This document shows, piece after piece, positions 46,230-57,497 of a stretch of 64,000 bases of DNA. Under the pieces are notes generated by a model that was not told the origin of the DNA, did not search any database, and saw only the letters and a program-made list of their open reading frames with translations. Position 1 is the first letter of the stretch, and each line of letters starts with the position of its first letter. This DNA is from Climacium dendroides (taxonomy: Eukaryota; Streptophyta; Bryopsida; Hypnales; Climaciaceae). A program made the position numbers and the translations under genes. The stretch spans positions 46,328,555 to 46,392,554 of the forward strand of contig OX467083.1 in assembly GCA_950106755.1 (NCBI GenBank). Reading direction: 5' to 3'.

Positions 46230-47530
46230 TGCACGTCTATCGTGGAGTGCACGCCAGTGCTGGAAGTTCTCCTAGTCCAACTTCACGATGTAGGAACTTG
46301 CCCTCGGTGGAGAAACGTTCGTCCTTCTTGTTGGATGTGCTGTGATCCGTGGTACTGCTGAGCCCTTTGTCTAGTACATGCGTGAGCTCTGTCAAATATT
46401 TGACCATTTCTGTCTGCCATAGAATAGCTAGCCGAGCATTGTCATTTGATGTCATTGACGACTCATGCAGTCATCTGTCTCTGTCTCGTTGATAACTCAT
46501 CTGCTCTTCGATTAGTCGCAGGTGGACATCTAACTTCGACCGTTCCTTAGCCAATGTAGCATCAGCAATTGCTTGCATCTACGACGCCATCACAGCCCCT
46601 GTCGCTTTCGTTGCTTCAACGATGATGGTATGTCTAGATGTGGTCTTCCTTCTGATGGCGGTGTTGCCGAGTCGACAATGGCTGGCACTGGCGGTGGTGT
46701 TTGATTAACTTAGCAGATGTGGTACAGCACCAGGCGGCAATCCCGCGAAAGTCTGTCCTCCAACTTCTGCAGCATCTGTAGGTGCTCTAGGTCACCAACA
46801 AGCTAGGGACAGCTGCTGCTGGTTTGAAGTAGGAGCTGAGCTAGATGTAGTACTCGGAGGTGTTGAGTGGTTGACGGGCACTTGCGAACCACGAAGCCCA
46901 AGTTCAATGCAGTCGTCATTGTTCTCTTGGTCACCTTCAGCAGCTGCAGCTCTATAATTTCTATCTGAAGGAGAGAACAAGTCTCGAGTGTGAGGAGGCT
47001 AAATCAAAGGACGACTGCAGAACCACTCATGGATCGCATTAAAAAACTTATGATTGAATTGTCGGAGAAGACTTACATCCTTCTTTTGCGAACTAGTCAT
47101 ATCCCAATACTCCGGTACGTTCCGTCCTGAGCAACTGTTGAAGTCCACAATTCTTTTGTAATCAGGAAGGAGCTGGTCTATTTCGTCTTGCATGCATGTC
47201 CATCTTGCACACAAGGGGAGCTGCCACCAAGTATAACTAGATTTGATATGTGAGTCCATTTGACATTGTCGAAGATCATCATCTCACGTGGGTCTATAGA
47301 TTCAAGTTCTTGTAGGTGCTGCTCCCACTTAGCTCGAATTAGAAGAAGAACTTCTCAGGGACTCCAATTGGGTCCCCTGTCCTTCCTTGCACGATTCGTC
47401 GTACTAGGGCCAGCTGAAGCCTGCGGTGGACCTTCCAGTGTTGCGGAAGGGCTATGCCTTGCTGGGGTTCTTACATGGCTGGCCGCTACTGAGCTGAACG
47501 GGGATTTGCTTGTACCAAATGCAACCGAAG
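46230..47530 (-). pseudogene. Myb/SANT-like DNA-binding ORF of the Harbinger element, decayed
   Basis: PIF/Harbinger elements carry a second protein with a Myb/SANT (trihelix-like) domain that binds element ends and helps import the transposase. Seen on the minus strand: a Ser/Ala/Pro-rich N-terminus (about 47520-47400), RGPNWSP then a TGA (47354-47356), EVLLLIRAKWEQHLQELES and IDPREMMIFDNVKW. A frame change near 47180 leads to QLLPDYKRIVDFNSCSGRN, then VPEYWDMTSSQKK, FNHKFFNAIHEWFCSRP, a stop near 46997, and an acidic/Ser-Thr-rich linker to about 46790. Coiled-coil-like fragments continue to about 46230 (ILWQTEMVKYLTELTHVLDK). It converges on the transposase relic at 40418-41607. Not functional. 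Confidence 0.78.
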
Positions 47531-48990
47531 GGGAGCGTCAAACGGTTGGTCTTCAAGTGAGATGCAAAAGACATGCAATGCGATGTTTATCAAACGAAAC
47601 CAATGAACTAGAAATGCAGAACGAAAGAACTTCAGTAAAGAGCAGTTCAACGAAGCAGCGCAAATTACTATGGCACGAGAGTAACTACAGGACAGTATCG
47701 AAGCTTGTAGCGACTAGGACATCTGCATGCATCATATTTCATCTCTGTGGTAATGAAATCCATGATGAGCTTCATCTGAGCTCAACGGACTGTTTGTAAG
47801 TGGACTTCATCATCCACAGCAGTCTTACGGATAATTCCGTCATCGCTAACTACCTGAATGGATACCATATCTCGTGGATGCCAAAAAAAAATTCTTATAT
47901 TCTTTCTATTCTTTACTATGCTGAACTGTATGACTTCTGTCGCTCTAACTTGTACTGTGAATGTTGTTTAATTTCTATGACATGAATGTATGCAATGACA
48001 AGGTGCAGTCTTCCTTTGTTTCAAGCTGTCCTTAACATTTTCCTTTTAGTGGAGGACTATTGCCAGCATTTTAAGAGTACCGCACAGTGTACAGCTTGTG
48101 GAAAACATACTTGCAGCAGCGGCTGAGCGCGGGCATGCAGGGCCAGCTTGTGGGCTTGTAGTCCTGTGACTGTCCATTGATTCTGGTAGCTTGTGCGTGA
48201 AGCAGAAGTTTGCCGGTACAAGGCAAAACCACAGTAGAAGATGAGACCATGGAGGCAAGCGTCAATACTACTACCAGCAATGACTGACATACAGTACTTA
48301 TTTCTTCTGCATTTTATTTGCCACGTGTTTTGAACTATTAGAGGAACCTGTTATTGCAGACTCTGAGGGCTCAGGGATGTGATCTATGACATTGACGTCG
48401 GTGGTCATCCCGGACTGGATCCCTCCCCGTTGAATTATGACGCACAAACCAAGCAAACAAATACAAGTCGGAAGCATGGAAAAACTGAAGTATGCGGACG
48501 GTGTCCCTGTCCAAGCATTTCCTGTTACTGACGAAAGTACATTTGCATTGTAGCTGTAGCACACATACAAGACTAGGTGGTCGTCATCTACCATGTCTAT
48601 TCTGCATAATAATAACAAAAAAACAAGAGCACTGATATTGAGGATGCCGTAAGAATGCTGTACCCAAGATTGCAGTCCTTGTTATGAGGATCTGAAGTGT
48701 AGCACGCCTACAGGTAGAAGCATAGGAATTGAGCACAGTTCTCCTTGGCCAGCAGTTCCTACTCGTCTTGCAGTTTCCGTCACTCACTAATTGCTTGCTA
48801 CCGTAGAAAGATGACCTCACTATTGTATTTCGAAGTGTCTCTGAAGCCCAAATGACATGCGTTTTCTACGGTGGCGGACTCTGAGCAGGGCCATTATACT
48901 TCCATCTATGGTATATATTACTAACAAGTTCATAGAAAAGGCGGTTGCATTTTCAAGGGTTGCCCGTTGGCCCATGATGTTTAATTGCCA
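47531..48990. other. Moderate-GC stretch, probably part of the Harbinger element
   Basis: Many short open frames on both strands, none with a recognised domain; the longest is 48298-48618 minus. Could be 5' sequence of the Myb-like ORF. The element's outer end was not found. Confidence 0.3.
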
Positions 48991-48994
48991 ACAC

Positions 48995-49350
48995 ATGTTG
49001 GACATATTCCACTCCTGTACATTTTGAAGTACTTACTTCAAAACAATGTATACAATAATGTATGCCATAAATGCAAGCAAGCGCTATTTAAACGAAGTAC
49101 CAACTATGCACCCTGAAAATCTCCCATTCCTATACATTTTAGAAGTACTCACTACAGAACAACATATAGAATATATTGTGCCATAAATGCTTCTAGCAGT
49201 AAACTCAGCAGACCACCAACACAACACCTTCCAAATCTTCCATTCTTGTACATGAAATAGTAATTTCCCCAAGAAATGTTGTATTGAATAATGTTTGCCA
49301 TAAATGCTAGCAGCGTCGGCGTCACCAAAGCACCAACTGTACACACCATG
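48995..49350. repeat. Degenerate tandem repeat, three units of about 117 bp
   Basis: The landmarks TGTACATTTTGAAGTACT-like (about 49014, 49131, 49247) and TGCCATAAATGC (about 49063, 49180, 49297) recur every 117 bases. On the minus strand the units give similar short peptides (KMYRNGRFSGC and YKNGRFGRCC), an effect of the repeat. Confidence 0.75.
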
Positions 49351-49934
49351 CAGGTTCAGAAAATATTGTATAATTCTAGTGGGAACTCCCCCCCATCTAT
49401 TACTTGTTTATATCCTAATATTGCTGGTTTAGTGACTGGTGAGAACAAACCCTTAGCCTAGTAACTCTATGTACTAAGTTGTATTGCCGCTTTGGTCTTC
49501 CTGGTCTGTGCTGAAGTGGTCTTTTGTAAAATTAATAACTTGTGAATTAAGATTCTTTCTTCATTATTAATTTATCAATGTTGTAGTACAAAGTATATAC
49601 TTTAAGATTATTCATTATCAAATCCAATTCTTCATGTTTTACCAATTTTCATTCATTGTGGAAAGTGCTAAAAAATACAGCATTCGTTACAATTTTGTCA
49701 TCTTTACAAATTAATAACTTTTGTATTTTAATATTTTCATACATGTGAATCATTTTGTTCCCTGTAGTCTAGCACATTTTATCCTTTGATCTAATTATCT
49801 TGAGATTTTTAAAATATTATTAATTATTTTAAGTAAGCTAAAGTAAACCAATTAATAATATTTCCTTCCTTCCAAAGAATGTCATAATGGGTTATTTTAC
49901 CCTCCTTCGGAAAAAAAAATCATATCCTCATGAT

Positions 49935-51520
49935 TTATGAGTAGATTCTAAAATTACGTAGATCATGATGCGGCATGTTAAGGTTGGGATAAGTGGCCGT
50001 AAAATCAAATTCTTTGTATGTAAAGATTTGAGCTTTTGTATTGTTGTACATATGTTCAAAGCCTTTTATAAAATCAATTTTTCTTAAGGTCATTGGAAAA
50101 TTTGGATATCGCTTTTGTAAAAAATCGAACCATGTATCTTTAATCTTGTGATAGAATGCTTTATCAAATTCTTTTAACTCATTGAGTGCCTTTTGAAATA
50201 TAGATTGATTTTTTAATAGAAATGGAGATATTGTTTGTATACTTATCTCATCATTTCTCCCACGTGGTTTTAATTGAATTATGCCTGATATATTTTTGAG
50301 GGTTCTTTTCTTGAAGAAATTCCGGTATTTCATTCCATGATTGATGTGTTCCTCGTGCTATGCCAATTATTATGTCTTTTTGCTTTATTTTCTTGGTCTG
50401 ATGATCATTTGGACCTCTCTCTTCTTTGGCGTTCATGCTAGGTTTTGTCAACCCTAATTTTTCTTGTGTATTGCCATTGTCGGACAAGGCTACAGTGGTC
50501 CTGTGCTCTTTTGGCTTTTGTTCTTCTATTTCGTCGGAGATGGTTTGATATTTTTTAGTAATTCAGGCCGGTCTCCTTCGCTCTTCCTTCACGACCCCTG
50601 TCCTTACTTCCATCATCGTTGTGTTCGTCTTGGTGCATGGAAATTGCTTCCCAGCTTCTTGGTGAGTTTATGTAGCATCACTGTTCTTTTCTTCTTCTTC
50701 TGCTTCCAAAATCGGTCCCGGTCTTGCTGCTATTGCCGCCTCTGTTGCTCCCAAAAGTTGCGTCGTCGTAGTTGCTTCAGGCTTTCTTCTCGCGCCTGCT
50801 TGGATCATTAAAACCCTCGCTGCCATCGAAACTCTTTCGGTCCTTGTTGTCCGCCGTACTGCTTTCTGAGGTTCCTCTTTGTTTTCTTTATTCGATTGAA
50901 ACTCAAATTGGTTGTTTTCATCGTCTTCCTCCTTCGATTGTTTAGTTGCAGCTGTCCGCGTCGGTCCTAGTGGCGTGCTCTCCCGTGGTAAGAATTAGTA
51001 ATTCGATTCCTGCAATTCGGGGAATGCTCGCATTCTTCCTCCGATCGAGGGTGGCATGCTCTCCCGTGGTGCTTGCGTTTCCTTCCTTTGCCATATCTCC
51101 GAGTGCGCTCCTTCTTCCTTTTGAGCCTTGTGCTCCTTGTATTTGTTAGTTTTCTCTCTGTTTTTGTTGGGTTTGTTGTTGTCATGGTATTGTCTTGCTC
51201 GCGTAGTTGGTGCAGTAGTCGTTGCAGGGGTCAAAGCTGGAGTTGCAGCAACCGCAGGAGTACTTGCAGGTGTTGAAGTTGTGGCCAATGCGGTAGTTGG
51301 AGCGACCGTCGGGTTCGGAGTTGGTGGGCTTGGAGCTGGCGGGTTTGGATCTGGAACAGTAGCGTCATCGTTTACTGGTATGTCCTCTTCTCTCCTCTTA
51401 TCCTTTTCTCCTTCATTGTTGAGTCTGTTCTTGCTCTTGTTCTTACCTGTCCTGTTTCTGATGTCTGTATGTTTGTCTGACGCTTTTCCTCCACTGTGAT
51501 TAGTATGGGTTTTCTCCTCA
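49935..51520 (-). pseudogene. Decayed minus-strand coding region, unknown, possibly retroelement gag-like
   Basis: Reading the minus strand from the edge of CACTA copy C, a frame stays open from about 51500 to 50995. It is basic at first (NKSKNRLNNEGEKDKRREED), then rich in Pro, Thr and Ala (PDPNPPAPSPPTPNPTVAP), then basic again. After broken sequence, a frame at 50487-50330 (TKPSMNAKEERGPNDHQTKK) continues, after a frameshift near 50320, into a Lys/Phe/Ile-rich segment (50333-49935) with FLLKNQSIFQKALNELKEFD and KDTWFDFLQKRYPNFPM. I do not recognise the family. Location and strand match the retroelement to the right, so a capsid-type or accessory retroelement protein is possible. Confidence 0.4.
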
Positions 51521-53718
51521 CACTACAACAATGGCAGTGTTTTATGACTGCAGAATTATGACTGAGGATGACTGGCAACTGCTTGTAGTCATATTTTGAA
51601 GGTAAAAAAGATATGACTGTAAATATGACTGCGAGTCATATTTTAGCCTTATACATCATGGCGTATAGTATATGGCCATTGGGAACACCAAAATACTTCA
51701 TAGAGAACGGTAGGGAACATATTTAGGAAACGTCTAGTCATATTTTCTAGTCATATTTTGCAATCACATCTCTATAATAGTAAGATTTTTTTTAGGGCAG
51801 CCCAAAAACAATTTGAGTAGGGAATATATTTAGAAAGTACCTAGTCATATTTTTCCACGTAGGATTTTTTTGTAGTCATATTTTTTTTAAATCATTTTTT
51901 TGTAGTTGCCACTAATTTAGGATTTTGAAACCCTAGCCGTCACAAAATTAGGGTTTTGAAACCCTAGCCGCCACTTTTTGTAGCCACTCCTTTTTTTGTC
52001 CCTTTTTCTTTCTTTATTGTTTCTTCTTCTTTGTTTTTGTTGTTTTAAGTTTTGTTTCTTGTTGCTTCTTAGATTTTTCTTCTTCTTGCTTCTTCTTACT
52101 TCTTAGGTTTTGCTTCTTCTTCTTATTTAAGTTTTTCTTTTTCTTTTTTCTTTTTTGTTCTTTCTTTTTTGTTTTTTGTTGCTTCTTAAGTTTTGTTTCT
52201 TATTGCTTTTTAGGTTTTTCTTTTTCTTACTTCTTCTTACTTCTTAGGTTTTGCTTCTCTTTCCTATTTAGGTTTTGCTTCTTCTTCTTTGTTTTCATTG
52301 CTTCTTAAATTTTGTTTCTTATTGCCTCTTAGGTTTTCTTCTTCTTACTTGATTTTGCTCCTTCTTACTTCTTGCTTCTTAGGTTTGCCTCTTCTTCTTA
52401 CTTAGATTTTTCTTCTTCTTCTTTCTTAGGTTTTGCTTCTTCTTGCCTTTCAACTTCTATTTATTTTTCCTTCTTAATTTTTTATTTTTCTTGCTTCTTA
52501 AATTTTGTTTTTTAGGTTTTGCTTCTTCTTCCTCTTAGATTTCTCTTCTTCTTCCTTTTTAAGTTTTGCTCCTTTTTCCTTCTTAGATTTTGCTTCTTCT
52601 TGCCTCCTAACTTTTGCTTCTTCTTCCATCTTAGGTTTTACTTCTTCTTTCATCTTAGATTTTGCTTCTTCTTGCTTTTTAACTTTTGTTTCTTCTTCCA
52701 TCTTAGGTTTTTCTTTTTCTTGCCTCCTAGTCATATTTTGCAGTTATATTTTGCAGTCATATTTTGCAATCATAATGTCACTTCTTTTTTGCTTCTTCTT
52801 TTTTGCTACTTTTTGCTTCTTAGTTTCTCTATTATCATTGTTATTTTTTTTGGTTATTTATAATTTTTGAATATATAATGATTATAACTTTTTTTTAATC
52901 TTAAACATGTTTATATATTTTGTAGTGCTTTAAATCTTTAAAGTTTGAATTATATTGTTCATTTATTGAAAACTAACCTTCTTATTTATACATGTAGGCA
53001 TTGGAGATTGAAATAAAGTTATTGAAGGCTACTTGCAATATAAAAGAGGTAACATCTTTACATTTTTGTTGGAATATAGGTTTTACAAGTATATGGAAAT
53101 ATACATATATAAAGAGCCATTGTGATATATTTTGTATTAATAACTAATAAATGTTATTGAAAAAAATCACATTTTTTCTTGTATTTGACTTTCTAATGTG
53201 ATTAATTTTTGTTCATTTAAGAAATCATATGTATTCATTTTTAATTAAATGGACTCTCTTACTTAAGTACTAAATTATGTTGATGTATGACTACACATAG
53301 TTGTTTTACAAATCATAAAAAAATATGACTGAAAAGAATTGTTTTACACATCATTAAAAAATATGACTGGGAAAAGTCATATTTCATGTTACTGTAAAAT
53401 ATGACTCACCATAATCATATTTCACATCACTACAAAATATGACTTACCACAGTCATATTCCACATCACTGCAAAATATGACTCACCATAATCATATTCCA
53501 CATCACTACAAAATATGACTCACTACAGTCATATTTCACATCACTGCAAAATATGACTCACCATAATCATATTCCGCATCACTACAAAATATGACTCACT
53601 ACAGTCATATTCCACATCATTGCAAAATATGACTCATTACAATCATATTTCACATCACTACAAAATATGACTCACTATAGTCATATTCTACATCACTGCA
53701 AAATATGACTCACTATAG
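51521..53718 (-). mobile_element. Non-autonomous CACTA element, copy C, truncated at its left end
   Basis: Inverted relative to copies A and B. It begins at 51521 with the family's right terminus (CACTACAACAATGGCAGTG), then the telo-box-like palindromes (51917-51969), a pyrimidine-rich tract (about 51990-52735, complement of the purine tract in A and B), and the 38-bp array (about 53318-53718). It then stops inside the array: the left-terminal zone and TIR are absent, and retroelement sequence begins at 53719. No target duplication can be read. Confidence 0.82.
53318..53718 (-). repeat. 38-bp palindromic array of CACTA copy C with two-unit periodicity
   Basis: Ten or so 38-bp units. The units alternate between a CATCACTGC...CACCATAATC form and a CATCACTAC...CACTACAGTC form, so the real period is 76 bp over most of the array. 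Confidence 0.88.
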
Positions 53719-54120
53719 TTAATTTTCTTGTAATATTTCTTTTATCATTTTGCCCTTCCATTGTACTTGAGTAGCAAATTGTAATAACTCCATTTGTGCT
53801 AACATCTCTTTTTCAATTATACTGAACCCATTTTTTGGTAAACTAACTGCTTGGAAATTAAAGTCTATACCTTTCATGTCTTGTACTGTTGAAGTTAGAG
53901 CACGAGCAAATAGAATTGTAATCTTTGGAAATGGAATGAGAAAATAAAGTGAGGAGAGTAGAAGGGGGAGAAGGGAATGTATTCCAAGGGAAGTTATTAT
54001 AACTTCCCACTTATCCTTTAATGTATATAAAGGTTTCACACTCAATGATTTAGTTTGAGAGGTTATTTGAACTTCCCAATTATCCTTGATCTTCATAGAG
54101 TTTTGAATTGTTTTAACCAT
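53719..54120 (-). pseudogene. Post-integrase ORF of the gypsy element, unknown function
   Basis: A 133-codon frame, possibly continuing upstream to about 54300 across a stop (FDPYIIANYLVKIIGLIQ). It has a repeated peptide (IKDNWEVQITS, then LKDKWEVIITS) and a hydrophobic run (SLLPLLLSSLYFLIPFP), and ends in a TAA at 53719-53721 right at the junction with CACTA copy C. Position after pol would suit an accessory or envelope-like ORF of some plant gypsy elements; sequence similarity was not recognised. Confidence 0.35.
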
Positions 54121-54399
54121 ATTTACCTTTGATGGTTTATCTTTCTCCTTACCGTGGTGTTTATTATATTAATTCCTTTGTATAATTTGTTTATTTTGGA
54201 TAAGTCCAATAATTTTCACTAAATAATTTGCAATAATGTATGGGTCAAAGTCTTGTCTGTTTCGGAGATTTCCATTGTTTTTTTATTAATTGATAAGTAG
54301 TACTTTGGGTGTTATAAATCTTGGTAATTTGTGTGCTTGGTTGTGCATAATAGATATCAAGACATGGTTTTGGTAAATTTTGATTACAATGTTTACTCT

Positions 54400-54729
54400 T
54401 CAGGCCGATATACAAATTTCTAGTCCGTTGGTATTCATTATCCTTATTGTTTGATTAGAATAAATTGCTTTTATTATGGTAGGTCCTATCCATTTATCCT
54501 CAGTTTCATTTTCCATAACTTTTAACCATAGAACTTTTTGACCCTTTTGGAATTGATTGATATCTCCTACAGTAAAAATTTGTTGTAATATTTTTCTAAG
54601 TTGTTGCGTGGTTGGTGATGTTTTAGGCTTTGTATTGTTGTTTTTTAGATATGTTTGTTTCTTATATGTAGTATGGCAGTATGGGCAATATTTTCGTTCT
54701 CCTAAGTAATAGTTTCTTATTTGATTCAT
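54400..54729 (-). pseudogene. Second GPY/F-like integrase C-terminal module
   Basis: The stretch FQKGQKVLWLKVMENETEDK, then WIGPTIIKAIYSNQTIRI, resembles the first module in the integrase tail (YQIGQNVLWLKP, then WFGPYEIKTVYSNGTIDL). Both have the GQxVLWLK strand and the KWxGPxxIKxxYSNxTI core. A Cys/Tyr-rich stretch (YCPYCHTTYKKQ) precedes it. The frame differs from the first module. It is a paralogous duplication, or the tail of another element. Confidence 0.6.
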
Positions 54730-56122
54730 CCATATTTTGTTTCACATAATCTTTTGTATTTGTCTTGGTTTGATTGGTTAAGTGTAAGGTTGGGCTTTTA
54801 TTTTTATTGTCTTGTACCATAGATAGAAAAACATTGGGAATCGGATCAGTCATTCCTTCTTCCATGATATATGGTCGTAATTTATTGACATTTACCTGAA
54901 CGGTCAGTCTTGTGGTCTCATATAAGTCTATTGTTCCATTGGAATAGACAGTCTTTATTTCGTAAGGCCCGAACCATTTATTTACAAATTTTCCTTTTTT
55001 CTTCTTAATAGTAGGTTTTAACCATAGGACATTTTGTCCTATTTGATAACTTTTTGTGGAATCTGATACGTATGGCATAACATTACTGAATCTTGTATTG
55101 TTGGCCATATTTTTTGGAAATTGGGAATTAGAACACTCCCCAATCTCGTATGTATTGTGAGGTGTTTGTTGGTTTCTTTGATTTAAATGATTGGATTTGT
55201 CATGACGAGACTTTCTCATTAATTGCATTTTAGTTATGTAATTTTCAGCCTCAATTCGTCATAAATCCATTTGTTCTAGTTGTTGCATGCGGTGTGCCAA
55301 CATTACATACACTAATAAAACCCTTTGATGTCCTTGTGGTTGAGTCTCTAAGTACTTAATGGAAAGTAATGCCTCTGTTTCATATACTAATAAGAAAGGT
55401 GTATGGCGAGTAGTTACTTTGTATGCTGTTTGGTATGCCTATAGTGCAGAAAATAACTTTTGATCCCAATCAGTCTAATTGCCATTCACTATTTTTGTGA
55501 GTATTGCTTTTAATACTTTGTTTGTCGACTCTACTTGTCCATTGCCTTGGGGATAATGAAGGGTTAATTTTTGATGTTGAATCATGAACTCCGTGGTAAG
55601 AAGTTGTATTGTTGTGTTGAGGAAATGAGTTCCTTGATCACTTACTAATTCTACTGGGCACCCATACCGAATAATTATCTCTTTGTATAAAAATTTAGCT
55701 GTAGAACGAGCATTGTTATCTTTTAAAGCTCGGGCTTCTACCAATTTTGAGGTATAATCAGTAGCTGTGATTATGTATTTGTTAGCTATGGTTTTGGCTG
55801 GTGGATGAATTGGACCAATAAAGTCAATTCCCCATCTTTGAAAAATCTCAAGTGGTAAAATAGGATGTAAGGGATTCTTCCCTTTTCCGGGTTTACTACT
55901 ATTCCTTTGGTATATGTTACACTTTTTACAATAGTTGTATACATCTTTTTGTAAGTCAGGCCACCAATATAAGGCTATTAAAACCTTATGTAATGTTATA
56001 ATGGAAGAGAAATGTCCTCTAGCTAGACTCCCATGGGCTTCTGCAATAATTGCTTTGGTTATTGGTCCTGCTACACAAATTCTGGGTAGTGAATCTGAAT
56101 ATGTTTTTACCAATCTTCCCAT
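54662..56122 (-). pseudogene. Ty3/gypsy integrase with GPY/F module, three in-frame stops
   Basis: Integrase inserts the element's cDNA into the genome. In one frame: zinc-binding HHCC region (HGSLARGH and YCKKCNIYQ), catalytic core with GIDFIGPIHPP (first D), VSDQGTHF (second D) and NGQVESTNK (E), then a linker with TDWDQKLFSAL and AYQTAYKVTTRHTPFLLVYE, and a GPY/F module (KWFGPYEI). The frame is interrupted only by a TAG before TDWDQKL, a TAG where the family has Trp (AL-stop-AYQT), and a TGA near 55260. The catalytic triad is retained. Confidence 0.88.
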
Positions 56123-56319
56123 TTCATCTAGATGATAAGGCTAACTTTGTATTGCAATTTGACGACGAATGTTGAGAGGTATGTCCATCGATTATCTTCC
56201 AATTCGGAGGTAATCAATTATTGGTCTTCTCCAATCATAAAAAGGGAAAATTTTGTCTTGTTGGGGTGTAACTTGTACCATGAACAAGCTTGCATCTGGA
56301 AATGAGTCTGGTATTCTAG

Positions 56320-57497
56320 TAGCTACTTCCCCATTGATGTTCAGCTACGACATGTTGTCTGCTTGACTTATGTATGATTTCAAAATCGTATTCTTGAAGC
56401 AATAGCATCCATCTTGCTATTCTTCCAAAAACTATTGTTTGGTTGACTAGATGTAGTAATGCCTCGTGGTCTATTTAAAATTTAAAATGGTTAGCCAATA
56501 AGTAATGTCGAAACTTATGTAAGGAATAAACCATAGCCAAAGCTTCTCGTTCTGTTGTGGAGTAATTCCTTTCAGCTTGATTTAATAATCGACTAGCATA
56601 AAATATGGGTGAATCAGTTTTTCCATCCATACTTTGTGTTAAAACACTACCAATGGCTTCATTAGATGCATCGCAATGCACATGAAACTCTTTGTCCCAA
56701 TCAGGAGTCCTTAAGATTGGAGTCTCGGTTAATTTTCTTTTAATCAATTCAAATGCTTCCTGACACTTCTCATCCCAAGAAAACTTGATTGTTGACTTGG
56801 TGAGATTAGTCATAGGCTGTGTGATTCTTGCAAAATCCTTAATGAATCTCCGATGGTAACTAGCTAATCCCAGGAATTGACGTACCCCCTTCATGTTAGT
56901 GGGTGGTGAAAGCGTTTGAATGGCTTTAATCTTTGCAGGATCTACCAATATCCCTTCCTTACAAATGACATATCGAAGCAATGTACTTGAATTTACTGCA
57001 AACGTGCATTTTTTCCAGATTCAAACTGATTCTAGCTTCACGACATTGTTCTAAGCATTTCCAAAGATGCTCGAGGTGCATGGCTTTACTCCTGTATACT
57101 GTGAAGTCATCTAAGAATACTTGCATGAATACATTAAGAAATTCAGCAAATATTTGCATAATAGCTCGTTGAAAAGTTGCTGGAGCGCATTTTAATCCAA
57201 ATGGCATCACGCAGTAGGCATATGGTCTCCACTCTGTAATAAAGCAAGTCTTAGTTGATCCCGTAAAGCCATGAGGATTTGATTGTATCCACTGAATCCA
57301 TCCAGCGTGGAGTACATTTCATGTCCTGCCACAGCTTCTAATACTTGATCAGTAAATGGTAGTGGAAAGGGATCCATCTTTGTGACCTGGTTCAATTTCT
57401 GGTAATCTATGCATACTCGAAGCTTGCCATTTTTCTTTGGGACTATCACAATGGGTGATAACCATTCAGTTTCTTTGACGACCATGCTGGGGACCAT
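56320..57497 (-). pseudogene. Ty3/gypsy reverse transcriptase and RNase H, frameshifted, 5' truncated
   Basis: RT copies the element's RNA into DNA and RNase H removes the RNA. Seen: LSPIVIVPKKNGKLRVCIDY and QKLNQVTKMDPFPLP, then EMYSTLDGFSGYNQI; a frameshift near 57210; MPFGLKCAPATFQRAI and the catalytic VFLDDFTVY (xxDD box); a second shift near 56975; then RQFLGLASYHRRFIKDFA, the connection WDEKCQEAFELIKRKL, RNase H CDASNEAIGSVL and TTEREALAMVYSLHKFRHYL, and after a stop the third acidic motif IDHEALLHLV. The N-terminal RT part and the protease are lost at a breakpoint near 57500. Confidence 0.9.

Noticed and set aside
50464..50811. A 115-codon plus-strand frame resembling a hydrophobic protein
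   Set aside because: The minus strand reads as a more coherent coding relic (TKKYQTISDEIEEQKPKEH and TKPSMNAKEERG), so the plus frame is most likely a shadow.
52498..52870. Frames on both strands in CACTA copy C (Lys/Glu-rich and Phe-rich)
   Set aside because: Low-complexity reading of the pyrimidine/purine tract; no start context and no conservation with copies A and B.
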